Positions 1 to 9,066 of a stretch of DNA of 64,000 bases are shown here, piece after piece. The translations under genes were made by a program, and so were the position numbers. The stretch spans positions 27,043-91,042 of the forward strand of contig SFEL01000011.1 in NCBI GenBank assembly GCA_004557245.1, read 5' to 3'. The stretch's first letter is position 1; the number at the start of each line of letters is the position of its first letter. This stretch comes from Clostridiales bacterium. GTDB taxonomy: Bacteria > Bacillota > Clostridia > Christensenellales > CAG-138. Below the pieces are notes generated by a model. The model ran no database searches. It was not told where the DNA came from and saw only the letters and a list, made by a program, of their open reading frames with translations.

Positions 1-1
1 C

Positions 2-376
2 ACCAACCATGTGGATCGCATAGCGGTGCTTGGCGTGAACCTCAGGGGTTTCTATAAACAGGGCGACAAGGAACACCTCATAGTGGAGCTTCGCACCCGA
101 ATAGTGGATTACACAGTGCAGGATTCCAACAACAAGCTGATTTCCGGCGACAGGAACCGGGAGAAGTTTATGACGTACGAATGGGATATGTGCCGCACGG
201 CCGGCTCTGTGACCAGTAAGGAAGGCGTTATGCACAGCGTATCCTGTCCAGGCTGCGGTGCGCCACTCTCAATAAACACTACGGCCAAATGCCCTTATTG
301 CGGCCGTGTAGTGACGCTTGACGAGCACGACTGGGCGCTGTGCGCGATAAAGGGAATATCGCAGACAACGAGATAA
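2..376 (+). CDS. Tim44-like domain protein with C-terminal zinc ribbon (5'-truncated)
   Basis: The frame is open to the left edge, so only the C-terminal part of the gene is in the window; the GTG at 11 is internal. The first 70 or so visible residues resemble the end of a Tim44-like (NTF2-fold) domain: a valine- and arginine-rich strand pattern, then a segment ending in YEWDMCR. A zinc ribbon follows, with the pairs CPGCG and CPYCG about 15 residues apart. Bacterial proteins of this kind are usually membrane-anchored with an N-terminal transmembrane segment, which is not visible here. Function is unknown. A strong hairpin separates it from the convergent icd gene. Confidence 0.7.
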   Translation, partial: TNHVDRIAVLGVNLRGFYKQGDKEHLIVELRTRIVDYTVQDSNNKLISGDRNREKFMTYEWDMCRTAGSVTSKEGVMHSVSCPGCGAPLSINTTAKCPYCGRVVTLDEHDWALCAIKGISQTTR

Positions 377-396
377 GATAAAAAGCATAAAAACTA

Positions 397-438
397 AGCG
401 GCAGGATGGAGCCATATCGTTTCATCCTGCCGCCTTTT
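397..438. terminator. Bidirectional terminator between the Tim44-like gene and icd
   Basis: An 11-bp perfect stem (GCGGCAGGATG at 399-409 with CATCCTGCCGC at 423-433) is followed by CTTTTTG on the plus strand. On the minus strand it is followed by an A/T-rich stretch. It lies between two convergent genes. Confidence 0.85.
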
Positions 439-463
439 TGTTTGTTATTGTTTGTTACCGCAA

Positions 464-1684
464 TTATCCCTGCATCATTTCCGTCAGCTTTTCCCTTATC
501 AGGCTCATGAGCCTTTCGTTGTCGGGCATCTCCCTGAACTCGGTGGGATCGCAGAGTGCAGCCAGATCTTCGGAAAGATAACCTTCCTCGAATACCTCTA
601 TGCCGGCGCGGCCAAGTTTTTCGGCAAAGCTCACGAGTTCGGCATTGCCGTCCAGCTCGCCGCGCTTTTTCAGCGCGCCCGCCCATGCGGCAATGGTGGC
701 CAGAGGATTGGTGGAGACCTTTTCGCCCTTGAGGTGCCTCCGGTAGTGGTCCACTACCGTGCCGTGGGCGGCCTCGTACTCGAAGCATCCGTCGGGGGAG
801 ACCAGCACGCTGGTCATCATGGGCAGAGAGCCGGACGCGGCGGCTATAAGGTCGCTCATCACATCGCCGTCATAGTTCTTGCAGGCCCATATGATGCCGC
901 CTTCCGAGCGTATTACCTTTGCCGCAACGTCGTCTATGAGGGCGTAGCGGTAGCGTAGGCCTGCCTGCTCGAAGGCCTCTCTGTATTCCTCGTCAAAAAC
1001 CTTCTGGAAGAGCAGCTTGAAGGTCTGGTCATAGTCTTTGGATATGGTATCCTTGGTGGAAAACCATACGTCCTGCTTTACGTCAAGGGCATAGGAGAAG
1101 CAGCAGCGGGCGAAGGATAAAATAGAATCGTCCCTGTTGTGCATGGCCTGCAAAACACCGGGGCCTTTGAAGTCGAATATGGTCTGGCGGCTAAGCTCAC
1201 GGCCGTTCTCATCTGTGAACAGCAGCTCGGCTTTGCCGGGGCACTCGACCCTGTACTCAACAGCCCTGTATATATCGCCGTAGGCGTGGCGGGCTATAGT
1301 GATGGGTCTTTTCCAGCAGGACACCACCGGCTTTACCTTTGAAATGAGTATGGGCGCGCGGAATACCGTGCCGTCCAGCGCAGCGCGTATGGTGGCGTTG
1401 GGAGAGCGCCAGAGCTTTGTCAGGTGATACTCCTGCTGGCGCTGTAAATTCGGGGTTATGGTGGCGCACTTTACGCCTACCTTTAGCCGCTTGATGGCCT
1501 CAGCCGCCTCCACAGTCACCTGATCCTTAGTATTTTCCCGATTCTGTATTGAGAGGTCGTAATACTCGGTGTTCAGTTCCACGAAGGGCTTTATCAGCTC
1601 ATCCTTTATCATGGCCCATATTATGCGGGTCATCTCGTCCCCGTCCAGTTCGGCTATGGGGTTTGGCATGCTTATCTTTTTCAT
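464..1684 (-). CDS. icd: NADP-dependent isocitrate dehydrogenase (eukaryotic-type)
   Basis: Converts isocitrate to 2-oxoglutarate and CO2 with reduction of NADP. The 406-residue protein matches the homodimeric eukaryotic-type (type II) family: NPIAELDGDEMTRIIW at residues 8-23, a KLWRSPNATIR substrate-binding loop near 90-100, a metal-binding NYDGDVMSD segment and EAAHGTV near the cofactor site. It starts with ATG at 1684. The gene lies 4 bp downstream of aconitase on the same strand, so the two are almost certainly co-transcribed. With the divergent citrate synthase they form the oxidative branch of the TCA cycle from oxaloacetate to 2-oxoglutarate, which in anaerobes mainly supplies glutamate. 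No 2-oxoglutarate dehydrogenase is seen nearby. Confidence 0.93.
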   Translation of the reverse strand: MKKISMPNPIAELDGDEMTRIIWAMIKDELIKPFVELNTEYYDLSIQNRENTKDQVTVEAAEAIKRLKVGVKCATITPNLQRQQEYHLTKLWRSPNATIRAALDGTVFRAPILISKVKPVVSCWKRPITIARHAYGDIYRAVEYRVECPGKAELLFTDENGRELSRQTIFDFKGPGVLQAMHNRDDSILSFARCCFSYALDVKQDVWFSTKDTISKDYDQTFKLLFQKVFDEEYREAFEQAGLRYRYALIDDVAAKVIRSEGGIIWACKNYDGDVMSDLIAAASGSLPMMTSVLVSPDGCFEYEAAHGTVVDHYRRHLKGEKVSTNPLATIAAWAGALKKRGELDGNAELVSFAEKLGRAGIEVFEEGYLSEDLAALCDPTEFREMPDNERLMSLIREKLTEMMQG

Positions 1685-1688
1685 ATTT

Positions 1689-3920
1689 TCACTCCCTGTT
1701 CTGTGCGGCGTAGTGGTTCATGAGGCATCCGGTGAGCAGCAGCTCCCGCTCCTCCGCAGTGGTGTTTTTTAGGTAAAGGGTGATATCGCGTTTTTTTTCG
1801 CCGCCGACAAGCTTTGCGGCGAAGGCTTCATCTCCGTTTTCAACCTTTGATCGCACATCCGGTACATATATGAAATCCCCCACAGATACGCCTAAGCCGC
1901 TTTCAACGGTAAAGGGCAGTATTCCCCAATTGACGCAGTTGGAGCGATAGCGCTTGGTAGCGAACTCCAGGCAGATATTTGCGCAGCCCCCCAGCACACG
2001 CTGGCAGGATGCGGCCTGCTCGCGGGCGGAGCCGTCGCCGGGCTTGTTGGAGTAGATGGCGGAGCCTATCTGGATATCCGCAAGGTCATCTTGCTTCAGG
2101 CCGAGGGCGGCAAACACGGGCTTCAATCCGTCGGGCAGTATGCCTTCTTCGCGCTGCTTTTCCAATTCCTGTACAGCCTTTGCCCTGCCCACATATCCGG
2201 GGTCGCGGCGGGAGAGTGCGAAGGTGGCGAGCTTCAGCGGGTTGGAACGGTAAGAGGACGTTTCACCCGATGGTATCAGCTCATCGGTGGTGGTCACGGG
2301 ATCCAGCAGAACGCTTGCCACGTTCAGCAGAAGATCTTTGCCAAGCGCTGGTATATTGGGCCACTCGGTTATATTGGGGCCGAGCCTGAGGGGCTCGTCC
2401 TTCTTAGCCTTGCCAAAGCCGAAGTATACACGCCTGTCATAGACTGTGCGGTCAAAGCTGCGTTCATGCTGTACAGGCTGGTCATAGTCCACGTCCGCCG
2501 CAGAGGTGAGCACGCCGCCGTTGGCAGCCGTAGCGGCTATGGACCGGGCGTCCATAAGTATGACGCCGGAAAGCTGGCCGTCAGCCGGCTTCGAGCCTTC
2601 CCGGTTAGGGAAGTTGCGGGTGGTGTGACGTATGGAGAGCGCATTGTTTGCGGGCACGTCTCCCGCGCCGAAGCAGGGGCCGCAGAAGCAGGGCTTGAAC
2701 AGCGCGCCGGATTCGAGAAGCGACTGCTGTATGCCGGACTGTATCAGCTCGAGGTTTACCGGCACAGAGGGCGGGTATACCGACAGGGAGAAGTATCCGT
2801 TGCCGGTGCCGCGGTTTTTGAGTATGGCGGCAGCTTCCGCGATATTGTCGTACATGCCGCCGGCACAGCCTGCAATGATGCCCTGATCCACGGTCAGCCT
2901 GCCGTTCTTTACTTTATCGGTAAAGCTGAGCTTTGCCTTGCCGCCAAACTGTTTTTCGGTGCGGATTTCCACCTCGCGCAGTATGTCGCCGGGGTTTGCC
3001 ATAAGCTCGCGCAGAGTTACGGCTTCAGACGGGTGGAAGGGCAGCGCAGCCATGGGTTCCACGGAGGAAAGGTCTATGGTTATCATGCCGTCGTAGCAAG
3101 CGCCCTCGTCGGGGGAAAGCCTTTTGTAATCATCGGGCCTGCCGTGTATTGTGAGATACTCCTTTACCGCCCCATCGGTCTCCCATATGGAAGACAGGCA
3201 TGCCGTTTCGGTGGTCATCACGTCTATTCCTATTCGGTAATCCATGGGCAGGCTTGCCACTCCGGGGCCTGCGAATTCCAACACCCTGTTTTTTACAAAG
3301 CCGTTTTTATATACTTCCTTGCAGAGGGCGATGGCCACGTCGTGAGGACCTACGCCCCGCTTTGGCGAACCGGTGAGCCATACGAGGATAACCTCCGGAT
3401 CAGCTATATCATAGGTATTTTTGAGCAGCTGCTTTACTATTTCGGGGCCGCCCTCGCCTATGCCCATTGTGCCTATGGCGCCATAGCGTGTGTGGCTGTC
3501 CGAGCCCAGTATCATTTTGCCGCAGCCAGACATCATCTCCCGGGCGTACTGGTGTATTACCGCCATATTGGCCGGAACAAAGCAGCCGCCGTATTTTACA
3601 GCGGCGGAAAGGCCGAATACGTGGTCGTCCTCGTTTATGGTGCCGCCCACGGCGCAGAGGCTGTTGTGGCAGTTGGTCATCACATAGGGCAGCGGAAACT
3701 CGGTAAGGCCGCTGGCCTTTGCGGTCTGTATTATGCCGACATAGGTTATGTCATGTGAAATGAGGCTGTCGAATTTTATATGGAGCTGGCCCTTCTCCCG
3801 GCGTATGCTGTGCGCTCTGAGTATCTTATAGGCCATGGTGCCCTCCCGGCCCGGGATCTTGTTCGCGGGAACGGGAACCCCGTTTTTTATCTCTACTGCT
3901 CCGCCGTGCAGCTCTATCAT
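1689..3920 (-). CDS. acnA: Aconitate hydratase
   Basis: Isomerises citrate to isocitrate. The 743-residue product has the N-terminal [4Fe-4S] dehydratase region and a C-terminal swivelling domain in one chain. Candidate cluster cysteines lie in TTETACLSS, IIAGCAGG and FKPCFCGPCFGAGD; GSDSHTRYGAIGTMGIGEGG is the typical substrate-binding loop. The frame extends upstream, but ATG 3920 is preceded by AAGGGGGAG and begins a conserved-looking N terminus (MIELHGG), while the upstream part is hydrophobic and overlaps the divergent promoter region. It belongs to the clostridial aconitase/hydratase branch rather than the longer AcnA of about 900 residues, so the symbol is approximate. It is followed directly by icd. 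Confidence 0.9.
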   Translation of the reverse strand: MIELHGGAVEIKNGVPVPANKIPGREGTMAYKILRAHSIRREKGQLHIKFDSLISHDITYVGIIQTAKASGLTEFPLPYVMTNCHNSLCAVGGTINEDDHVFGLSAAVKYGGCFVPANMAVIHQYAREMMSGCGKMILGSDSHTRYGAIGTMGIGEGGPEIVKQLLKNTYDIADPEVILVWLTGSPKRGVGPHDVAIALCKEVYKNGFVKNRVLEFAGPGVASLPMDYRIGIDVMTTETACLSSIWETDGAVKEYLTIHGRPDDYKRLSPDEGACYDGMITIDLSSVEPMAALPFHPSEAVTLRELMANPGDILREVEIRTEKQFGGKAKLSFTDKVKNGRLTVDQGIIAGCAGGMYDNIAEAAAILKNRGTGNGYFSLSVYPPSVPVNLELIQSGIQQSLLESGALFKPCFCGPCFGAGDVPANNALSIRHTTRNFPNREGSKPADGQLSGVILMDARSIAATAANGGVLTSAADVDYDQPVQHERSFDRTVYDRRVYFGFGKAKKDEPLRLGPNITEWPNIPALGKDLLLNVASVLLDPVTTTDELIPSGETSSYRSNPLKLATFALSRRDPGYVGRAKAVQELEKQREEGILPDGLKPVFAALGLKQDDLADIQIGSAIYSNKPGDGSAREQAASCQRVLGGCANICLEFATKRYRSNCVNWGILPFTVESGLGVSVGDFIYVPDVRSKVENGDEAFAAKLVGGEKKRDITLYLKNTTAEERELLLTGCLMNHYAAQNRE

Positions 3921-4083
3921 GATAACTCCCCCTTCACAGCTTGGGTGTGTAAAATAAATTATCCAATAGTATAGCACAAATGAGCTGGCAAACACAGATG
4001 CTAAAAAAATAAACGTTGCACCGGGGAGTATATGACAGTACAATGATATGACATATAGAAGGATAAAGAAAAGGAGCTTAGCC

Positions 4084-5460
4084 ATGATTGAGGATACTAC
4101 CGGCATGCTTGAGCAATACACCGGCTCTCTGACCGACAGTATACAGAAGGAATACCTAATCGATGAGAAGTTCTATCAGGGCGATGTAAAGAGGGGCCTG
4201 CGCAACAGCGACGGCACCGGCGTGCTGGTAGGCGTTACCAAGGTGGGCAGCGTGCAGGGGTATTTTATGCAGGACGGCCAGCGCATACCTGCCCCGGGCA
4301 AGCTGTATTACCGGGGAATAGAGCTTACCGAAATAGTGGAAGCCCACAGGAAGGCGGATACCTTCGGCTTTGAGGAGGTGGCGTACCTGCTGCTCATGGG
4401 CTATCTGCCCACACGGAGCGAACTCGACCACTTTAACGATATAATGAACCGCGCCCGCAAGCTGCCGGACGGCTTTACAGAGGGCATGATAATGCGCCAC
4501 CCCAGCCGCAATATAATGAACGAGCTGGAGAGGAGCATTTTGTCCCTGTACTCCTACGATCCGGAGCCGGACAATATCGAAATAGACAACATACTGATGC
4601 AATCCGTGAGGCTCATTGGTTATTTCCCCTCAATCGTCGCCAATGCCTACGCGGTAAAACGGCACTATTTTGACGGAGATTCCCTGCACATCCATTTCCC
4701 GGTGGAGAACCTTTCCACGGCGGAAAACTTCCTCAGAATGATGCGGCCGGACAAGAGCTATACAGACGAGGAAGCAAAGCTACTGGATATGATGCTGATG
4801 GTACACGCGGAGCACGGCGGCGGCAACAACTCCACATTTGTATGCCGAGCCCTGTCTTCAAGCGGCACAGATACCTACAGCGCCATAGCGGGAGCAGTGG
4901 GTTCGCTGAAGGGGCCTCTTCACGGCGGCGCAAACGCTAAGGTGATGGAGATGTTCCGCTACGTAAAGGAAAACGTAGACCCACATGACGATGGCTCCAT
5001 AAAGGACTATCTCAATAAAATGCTGGACAGGGAGGCGGGCGACCGCTCCGGTAAGCTGTACGGACTTGGCCACGCGGTATATACCATGTCGGATCCCCGA
5101 GCCGTGCTGCTGAAGAAGTACGCCCGGCACATGGCCGAGATAAAGGGCTACGCCGAGGATTTCGACCTGCTGCAAAAGGTGGAGGAGCTGGGTATCCCAC
5201 TCATACAGGAGCGCAGAAAGAGCGACGCGCCAATGTGCGCCAACGTCGACATGTATTCCGGCCTCGTATATACCATGCTGGGCATCCCGGAGGACGTATT
5301 CACGCCGTTGTTCGCCTCTGCACGCATAGCGGGCTGGTGCGCCAACCGAATAGAAGAAGTCGTCACCTGCCACCGCATAATGCGTCCCGCATACCGTGCA
5401 GTGACTATCCGCGACAGGTACGTGCCAATGGAGGAAAGAGTTTCAAAACTGAATAAATGA
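4084..5460 (+). CDS. gltA: Citrate synthase
   Basis: Condenses oxaloacetate with acetyl-CoA. The start is ATG 4084, with AAGGAG at 4071-4076. The 458-residue protein shows the family's catalytic segments: LHGGANAKVMEMF (active-site His region), GLGHAVYTMSDPRA (second His) and a C-terminal RPAYRAV segment. It is longer than the GltA of enteric bacteria, with an N-terminal extension of about 50 residues seen in clostridial enzymes. It is divergent from acn-icd across about 160 bp, so the three genes can share a control region. Together they make 2-oxoglutarate from oxaloacetate and acetyl-CoA. Confidence 0.93.
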   Translation: MIEDTTGMLEQYTGSLTDSIQKEYLIDEKFYQGDVKRGLRNSDGTGVLVGVTKVGSVQGYFMQDGQRIPAPGKLYYRGIELTEIVEAHRKADTFGFEEVAYLLLMGYLPTRSELDHFNDIMNRARKLPDGFTEGMIMRHPSRNIMNELERSILSLYSYDPEPDNIEIDNILMQSVRLIGYFPSIVANAYAVKRHYFDGDSLHIHFPVENLSTAENFLRMMRPDKSYTDEEAKLLDMMLMVHAEHGGGNNSTFVCRALSSSGTDTYSAIAGAVGSLKGPLHGGANAKVMEMFRYVKENVDPHDDGSIKDYLNKMLDREAGDRSGKLYGLGHAVYTMSDPRAVLLKKYARHMAEIKGYAEDFDLLQKVEELGIPLIQERRKSDAPMCANVDMYSGLVYTMLGIPEDVFTPLFASARIAGWCANRIEEVVTCHRIMRPAYRAVTIRDRYVPMEERVSKLNK

Positions 5461-5538
5461 ATATTATACAGTCTGTCGAAAAATCCCGAGGCTGATAAGC
5501 GGCCGCAGCCACTTATATTCAATCCGGCTTTGACGGCA

Positions 5539-5576
5539 CAAAACCACCGGTTCAACCGGTGATTTTGATTTTTTGG
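5539..5576 (+). repeat. Hairpin repeat with CACCGGTT/AACCGGTG core, probable terminator
   Basis: CACCGGTT, one base, then AACCGGTG forms a perfect 8-bp stem followed by ATTTTGATTTTTT, so it can end transcription of the citrate synthase gene. Its flanks (CAAAACCACC before, TTTTGATT after) recur at 29319-29355, which suggests a dispersed repeat family used as a terminator. Confidence 0.65.
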
Positions 5577-5648
5577 CGGCGCGCTTCACTTGCTTATTGC
5601 CAACCCTGCCCGTATATCTTACACTGTAATTGGCGCAGGGAGGATAAT

Positions 5649-7799
5649 ATGACTGATGTATTGCAGGGACTGAATAAGGCGCAGGCAGAGGCCGTGACGA
5701 GCACAGAGGGATTCGTGCGCGTCATAGCGGGGGCAGGCTCGGGCAAGACCCGGGCCCTTTCAAGGCGTTTCGCCTACCTTGTGAACGAGCTTGGCATACT
5801 GCCGGGTAACATACTCTGCGTAACATTCACCAACAAATCCGCAAATGAGATGCGCCAGCGCATACACGCCCTTACCGGCGACAACGATACGGGCTACATA
5901 AACACCTTCCACGGCTTTTGCGTGAGCGTATTGCAGGAGGAGAGCTACGCGGTGCAGTACCCAAAGAGCTTCCTTGTGTTGGACAATTCCGATATAGACG
6001 CCATGCTGCAAATCATATACGAGGAGCGGGGCCTTACCTTAAGAGACATGACCTTTTCGGATGCCCGGAACATGATAGAAATACAGAAGCTCTTCAAAAA
6101 GCCGGAGTATTATCTGGACATGGTGAACATGTCCCTCGATGCACTTAGGGAAAAGTACATGGCGGCCACGGAGACCGGGGATATAATATTCTACGGCTAT
6201 CTCTATCAGGAGAAGAAGTGCTTTGCCCTCGACTACAACGACCTCATAAAGTTCACTCTGTACATATTTTCGGAAAACGCCCATATACGGCTCAAGTGGC
6301 AGCGGCGGCTGGAATACATAATGATAGACGAGTTCCAGGATATAGACGACTTGCAGTATCAGCTCATGACGGTATTGTGCGGTTATCATAAAAATCTGTT
6401 CATAGTGGGCGATCCGGATCAGACCATATACACGTGGCGCGGCGCAAACGTGAAATATCTGCTGGATTTTGATAAGGCCTTTCCGGGCACGAAGACCGTG
6501 ATGATGATGGAGAACTACCGTTCCACTCCCGAGATACTGGCGGCGGCCAACTCCCTCATAAGCCGCAACCGCAACAGAATAGAAAAGGAACTCATACCTA
6601 CGCTGCCCTCCGGGCCCAAGGTAGTGTGCCACCACGGCGAAAACGGCGAGGAGGAGGCAAAATGGATAGCGGGACGCATAGATGAGCTGCACAGCGGAGG
6701 CGTGCCGTACCGGGATATGACGGTGCTTTACCGTGCCCATTACGTGACCAGGAACATCGAGGAGGTATTCTTAAAGCAGAAGCTGCCTTACGTGATATAC
6801 AGCGGGGTGCAGTTCTTCAACAGGGCGGAGATAAAGGACGCCCTGAGCTACCTCAGAATGATAACCTACAAGGACGACCTTTCCTTCCTGCGCATCGCCA
6901 ACACTCCCAAGCGCAACATAGGCAGGCGGCGCATGGACTTCCTGAAGGAGGTCGCGGAAAAGCAGGGCTGTTCTCTGTATGAGGCCATGGAGCGCAGTCT
7001 GGACGACCAGATATTCAAGGGTACAAAGGCCGCTTCCTTCCGTTTGCTGATAGAAGGCTTTGCCGCATCGTCTCAGGACAGGCCGGTATCCGAGGTGCTC
7101 TCCGGCATACTGGATCAGAGCGGGTATGAGAAGATGCTGCGCACAGAGGGAAGCCAGGAGCGGCTCGACAACCTTGCGGAACTGAAGCAGGCGGTACACG
7201 AGTTTGAGACTACCTGCGGCGAGGAAGCCACTATAGAAAGCTACCTTAAATATATAGCGCTCTTTACAAACAGCGACACGGCGGAGGCGGGGGACAAGGT
7301 AAAGCTCATGACGGTGCATACCGCAAAGGGCCTTGAATTCCCGTACGTGTTTCTCTGCGGCATGAACGAGGGAATATTCCCTTCGAGGAAGACTGCCACC
7401 CGGGAGGGAATGGAGGAGGAGCGGCGGCTTGCCTTCGTGGCCGTGACGAGGGCGGAGAAGGAGCTTTACATAACGGAGGCGGAGGGCCACAACTTTGACG
7501 GCACGCCCAGATACCCTTCGCGCTTCATATTGGACATAGACCAGCAGCTGCTGCACTATACCCAGCCGCCCCGGGAGGAGCTTATCGCCCGGGCAAAGGA
7601 CATGATAGCCTTCAACGAGCGGCACCTTAAGGACGGCGACGAGGAAAGACTCGCCATAGGCAGCCGGGTGCGCCACGACGTTTTTGGCGAGGGCGCGATA
7701 GAGAATATAGACGTGGACAGGGGGGCGTACATGGTGCGGTTCGACGGCATGGCTACGCCGCGCATGATATCCTTCAGGGCAAAGCTGACAGCGCTGTAA
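5649..7799 (+). CDS. pcrA: UvrD/PcrA-type 3'-5' DNA helicase
   Basis: ATP-driven superfamily 1A helicase for DNA repair and replication-fork maintenance. The start is ATG 5649, preceded by GGGAGG. The 716 residues carry all SF1A motifs in order: Walker A GAGSGKT (28-34), TFTNKSANEM, Walker B IDEFQD, VGDPDQTIYTWRGA, NYRST, LMTVHTAKGLEF and LAFVAVTRAEKELYI. The C-terminal 45 residues (RVRHDVFGEGAI onwards) match the Tudor-like RNA polymerase-binding module of PcrA, which favours PcrA over Rep. It stands alone with its own upstream region. The length is normal for the family. Confidence 0.93.
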   Translation: MTDVLQGLNKAQAEAVTSTEGFVRVIAGAGSGKTRALSRRFAYLVNELGILPGNILCVTFTNKSANEMRQRIHALTGDNDTGYINTFHGFCVSVLQEESYAVQYPKSFLVLDNSDIDAMLQIIYEERGLTLRDMTFSDARNMIEIQKLFKKPEYYLDMVNMSLDALREKYMAATETGDIIFYGYLYQEKKCFALDYNDLIKFTLYIFSENAHIRLKWQRRLEYIMIDEFQDIDDLQYQLMTVLCGYHKNLFIVGDPDQTIYTWRGANVKYLLDFDKAFPGTKTVMMMENYRSTPEILAAANSLISRNRNRIEKELIPTLPSGPKVVCHHGENGEEEAKWIAGRIDELHSGGVPYRDMTVLYRAHYVTRNIEEVFLKQKLPYVIYSGVQFFNRAEIKDALSYLRMITYKDDLSFLRIANTPKRNIGRRRMDFLKEVAEKQGCSLYEAMERSLDDQIFKGTKAASFRLLIEGFAASSQDRPVSEVLSGILDQSGYEKMLRTEGSQERLDNLAELKQAVHEFETTCGEEATIESYLKYIALFTNSDTAEAGDKVKLMTVHTAKGLEFPYVFLCGMNEGIFPSRKTATREGMEEERRLAFVAVTRAEKELYITEAEGHNFDGTPRYPSRFILDIDQQLLHYTQPPREELIARAKDMIAFNERHLKDGDEERLAIGSRVRHDVFGEGAIENIDVDRGAYMVRFDGMATPRMISFRAKLTAL

Positions 7800-7875
7800 A
7801 AACATAAATCCGTCTGACAGCGGCTTTTCAGAATCGAATTTTTTGTGAACAGAATGAAAATACGGCTAAGGTGTG

Positions 7876-7976
7876 TTGATTTATTCATATTTTGGGTCTA
7901 ATATACATTACTTGTCGATGGAAGATGAGTCCACCGGCAATAACCTCCCCGGCAGCGCCGGGAGATTTTTAGGAGG
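7876..7976 (+). promoter_or_regulatory. Promoter and hairpin leader of the lipoprotein gene
   Basis: TTGATT (7876-7881), 17 bp, TAATAT (7899-7904) is a good vegetative promoter. A GC-rich hairpin at 7945-7964 (one-base bulge) followed by ATTTTT ends just before AGGAGG at 7971-7976. It therefore has the form of a terminator placed immediately upstream of the ribosome binding site, suggesting attenuation. No sensor element is recognised. Confidence 0.55.
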
Positions 7977-7986
7977 AAATAGAAAT

Positions 7987-8769
7987 ATGAAGAAGATCAG
8001 ATACATTATATGTGTCGCCATGGCGGCGATTATGCTGCTTGCAGCTGCGGGCTGCCAGAACGGCAGCGGCGAAACAGCGGCTGAGCCTGCAAACACCGAA
8101 GAACCTTCGGCTGAAGCCCCGGCAGATCAGAGCGAATATGCTGCAAAAGCTGATGAAGCCTATAAGGCGGCCGTAGAAAAGCTGGTAAACGACAAGGTAT
8201 TCCCAAACGGGGAGGACACTGGCTTTGAGGCCGACTCTTTCTTCGGTGATATGGACGAGAACAAGTATGCCATTGCGGATGTGGACAGCGACGGTAAAGA
8301 TGAGCTTATAATCTCATTCACCACCGCTCCCGTAGCGGGCGAGGTGGAGCAGGTGTACGGCTATAATGATGCCGACGGCACCCTCAAGCTGAAGCTCAAC
8401 GAATTTCCCCTGGTAACTTACTATACAAACGGAATTGCTGAGGTAGGCTGGTCCCACAATCAGGGCTGGGCAGGCGAAAGACTGTGGCCCTATTCACTGT
8501 TCTTCTACAATGCCGATAAGGACGAGTACGAGATGCGCTATTCCGTAGACGCATGGGACAAGGCCCTTGCCGATAAGGACGCGGACGGCAACCCATACCC
8601 TGCCGATATAGATAAGGAAAACGCCGGTTACGTTGTGATACTTACGGAAGGCACGGAAACAAGGTATATCAGCGCATCCGAATATGAGACATGGCGCAGT
8701 GATACGCTGGGCGGGGCGCAGAAGATAGAGGTAGAATACAAGCCCGTGACCGGCAGCGAGGAAAAGTAA
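7987..8769 (+). CDS. Secreted lipoprotein, function unknown
   Basis: Start ATG 7987 with AGGAGG eight bases upstream. Residues 1-23 form a lipoprotein signal ending in AAAGC, so Cys23 is the likely lipidation site. A Glu/Ala/Pro-rich linker follows up to about residue 50. The rest (about 210 residues) contains DVDSDGKDELII near residue 100, which looks like the short calcium-binding, FG-GAP-like motif (DxDxDGxxE) found in many clostridial surface lipoproteins. No enzyme motif is seen. It is a single-gene unit with a terminator on either side. Confidence 0.75.
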   Translation: MKKIRYIICVAMAAIMLLAAAGCQNGSGETAAEPANTEEPSAEAPADQSEYAAKADEAYKAAVEKLVNDKVFPNGEDTGFEADSFFGDMDENKYAIADVDSDGKDELIISFTTAPVAGEVEQVYGYNDADGTLKLKLNEFPLVTYYTNGIAEVGWSHNQGWAGERLWPYSLFFYNADKDEYEMRYSVDAWDKALADKDADGNPYPADIDKENAGYVVILTEGTETRYISASEYETWRSDTLGGAQKIEVEYKPVTGSEEK

Positions 8770-8772
8770 AAG

Positions 8773-8815
8773 TATTCCCCCGGGAATTTCAAAAAACCGG
8801 GGGATATTTGTATAT
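8773..8815 (+). terminator. Terminator after the lipoprotein gene
   Basis: CCCCCGG and CCGGGGG form a 7-bp GC stem around an A-rich loop, followed by ATATTTGTATATTT. Confidence 0.7.
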
Positions 8816-8822
8816 TTCTATC

Positions 8823-9040
8823 TTGAGAAATCGGCGCGATTATGCTAAAATATATCATATATGGGGTAAAAGAATAATTACCCAGTCAGTTTTCAACGAA
8901 AAGGGTTGACTTTGCCATGAGAGATAATATTATAATCTTGGCAGGCAGGATAAGTCCGGCCTTTTTGGGGCTGCTCAAAATAACATAGGCATACATTGGA
9001 TACCGTTACGGCGTAAAGCGCCGGGGCGGTATTTTTGTAT
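8823..9040 (+). promoter_or_regulatory. Promoter and structured leader of the surface-protein gene
   Basis: TTGAGA (8823-8828), 17 bp, TAAAAT (8846-8851) predicts a start near 8858 and a leader of about 210 nt. The leader holds small hairpins (GGGTAA/TTACCC; TCAAC/GTTGA) and a terminator-like hairpin at 9001-9036 (TACCG and CGGCG paired with CGCCG and CGGTA, then TTTTT) ahead of the start codon at 9067. A second possible promoter is TTGACT at 8906 with TATAAT at 8931, spaced 19 bp. The arrangement suggests attenuation. I do not recognise a known riboswitch class. Confidence 0.5.
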
Positions 9041-9066
9041 ATAAAAAACCGAAAGGTGAAGAACCA

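Noticed and set aside
8880..8960. Cyclic di-GMP-I riboswitch suspected from GAAAAGG and TTTGCC elements
   Set aside because: The order and spacing of conserved bases do not fit the class; kept only as an unassigned leader.
8917..8988. 23-codon possible leader peptide (starting Met-Arg-Asp-Asn) before the surface-protein gene
   Set aside because: Ribosome binding site too distant, no run of a regulatory amino acid, and one candidate promoter lies inside it.
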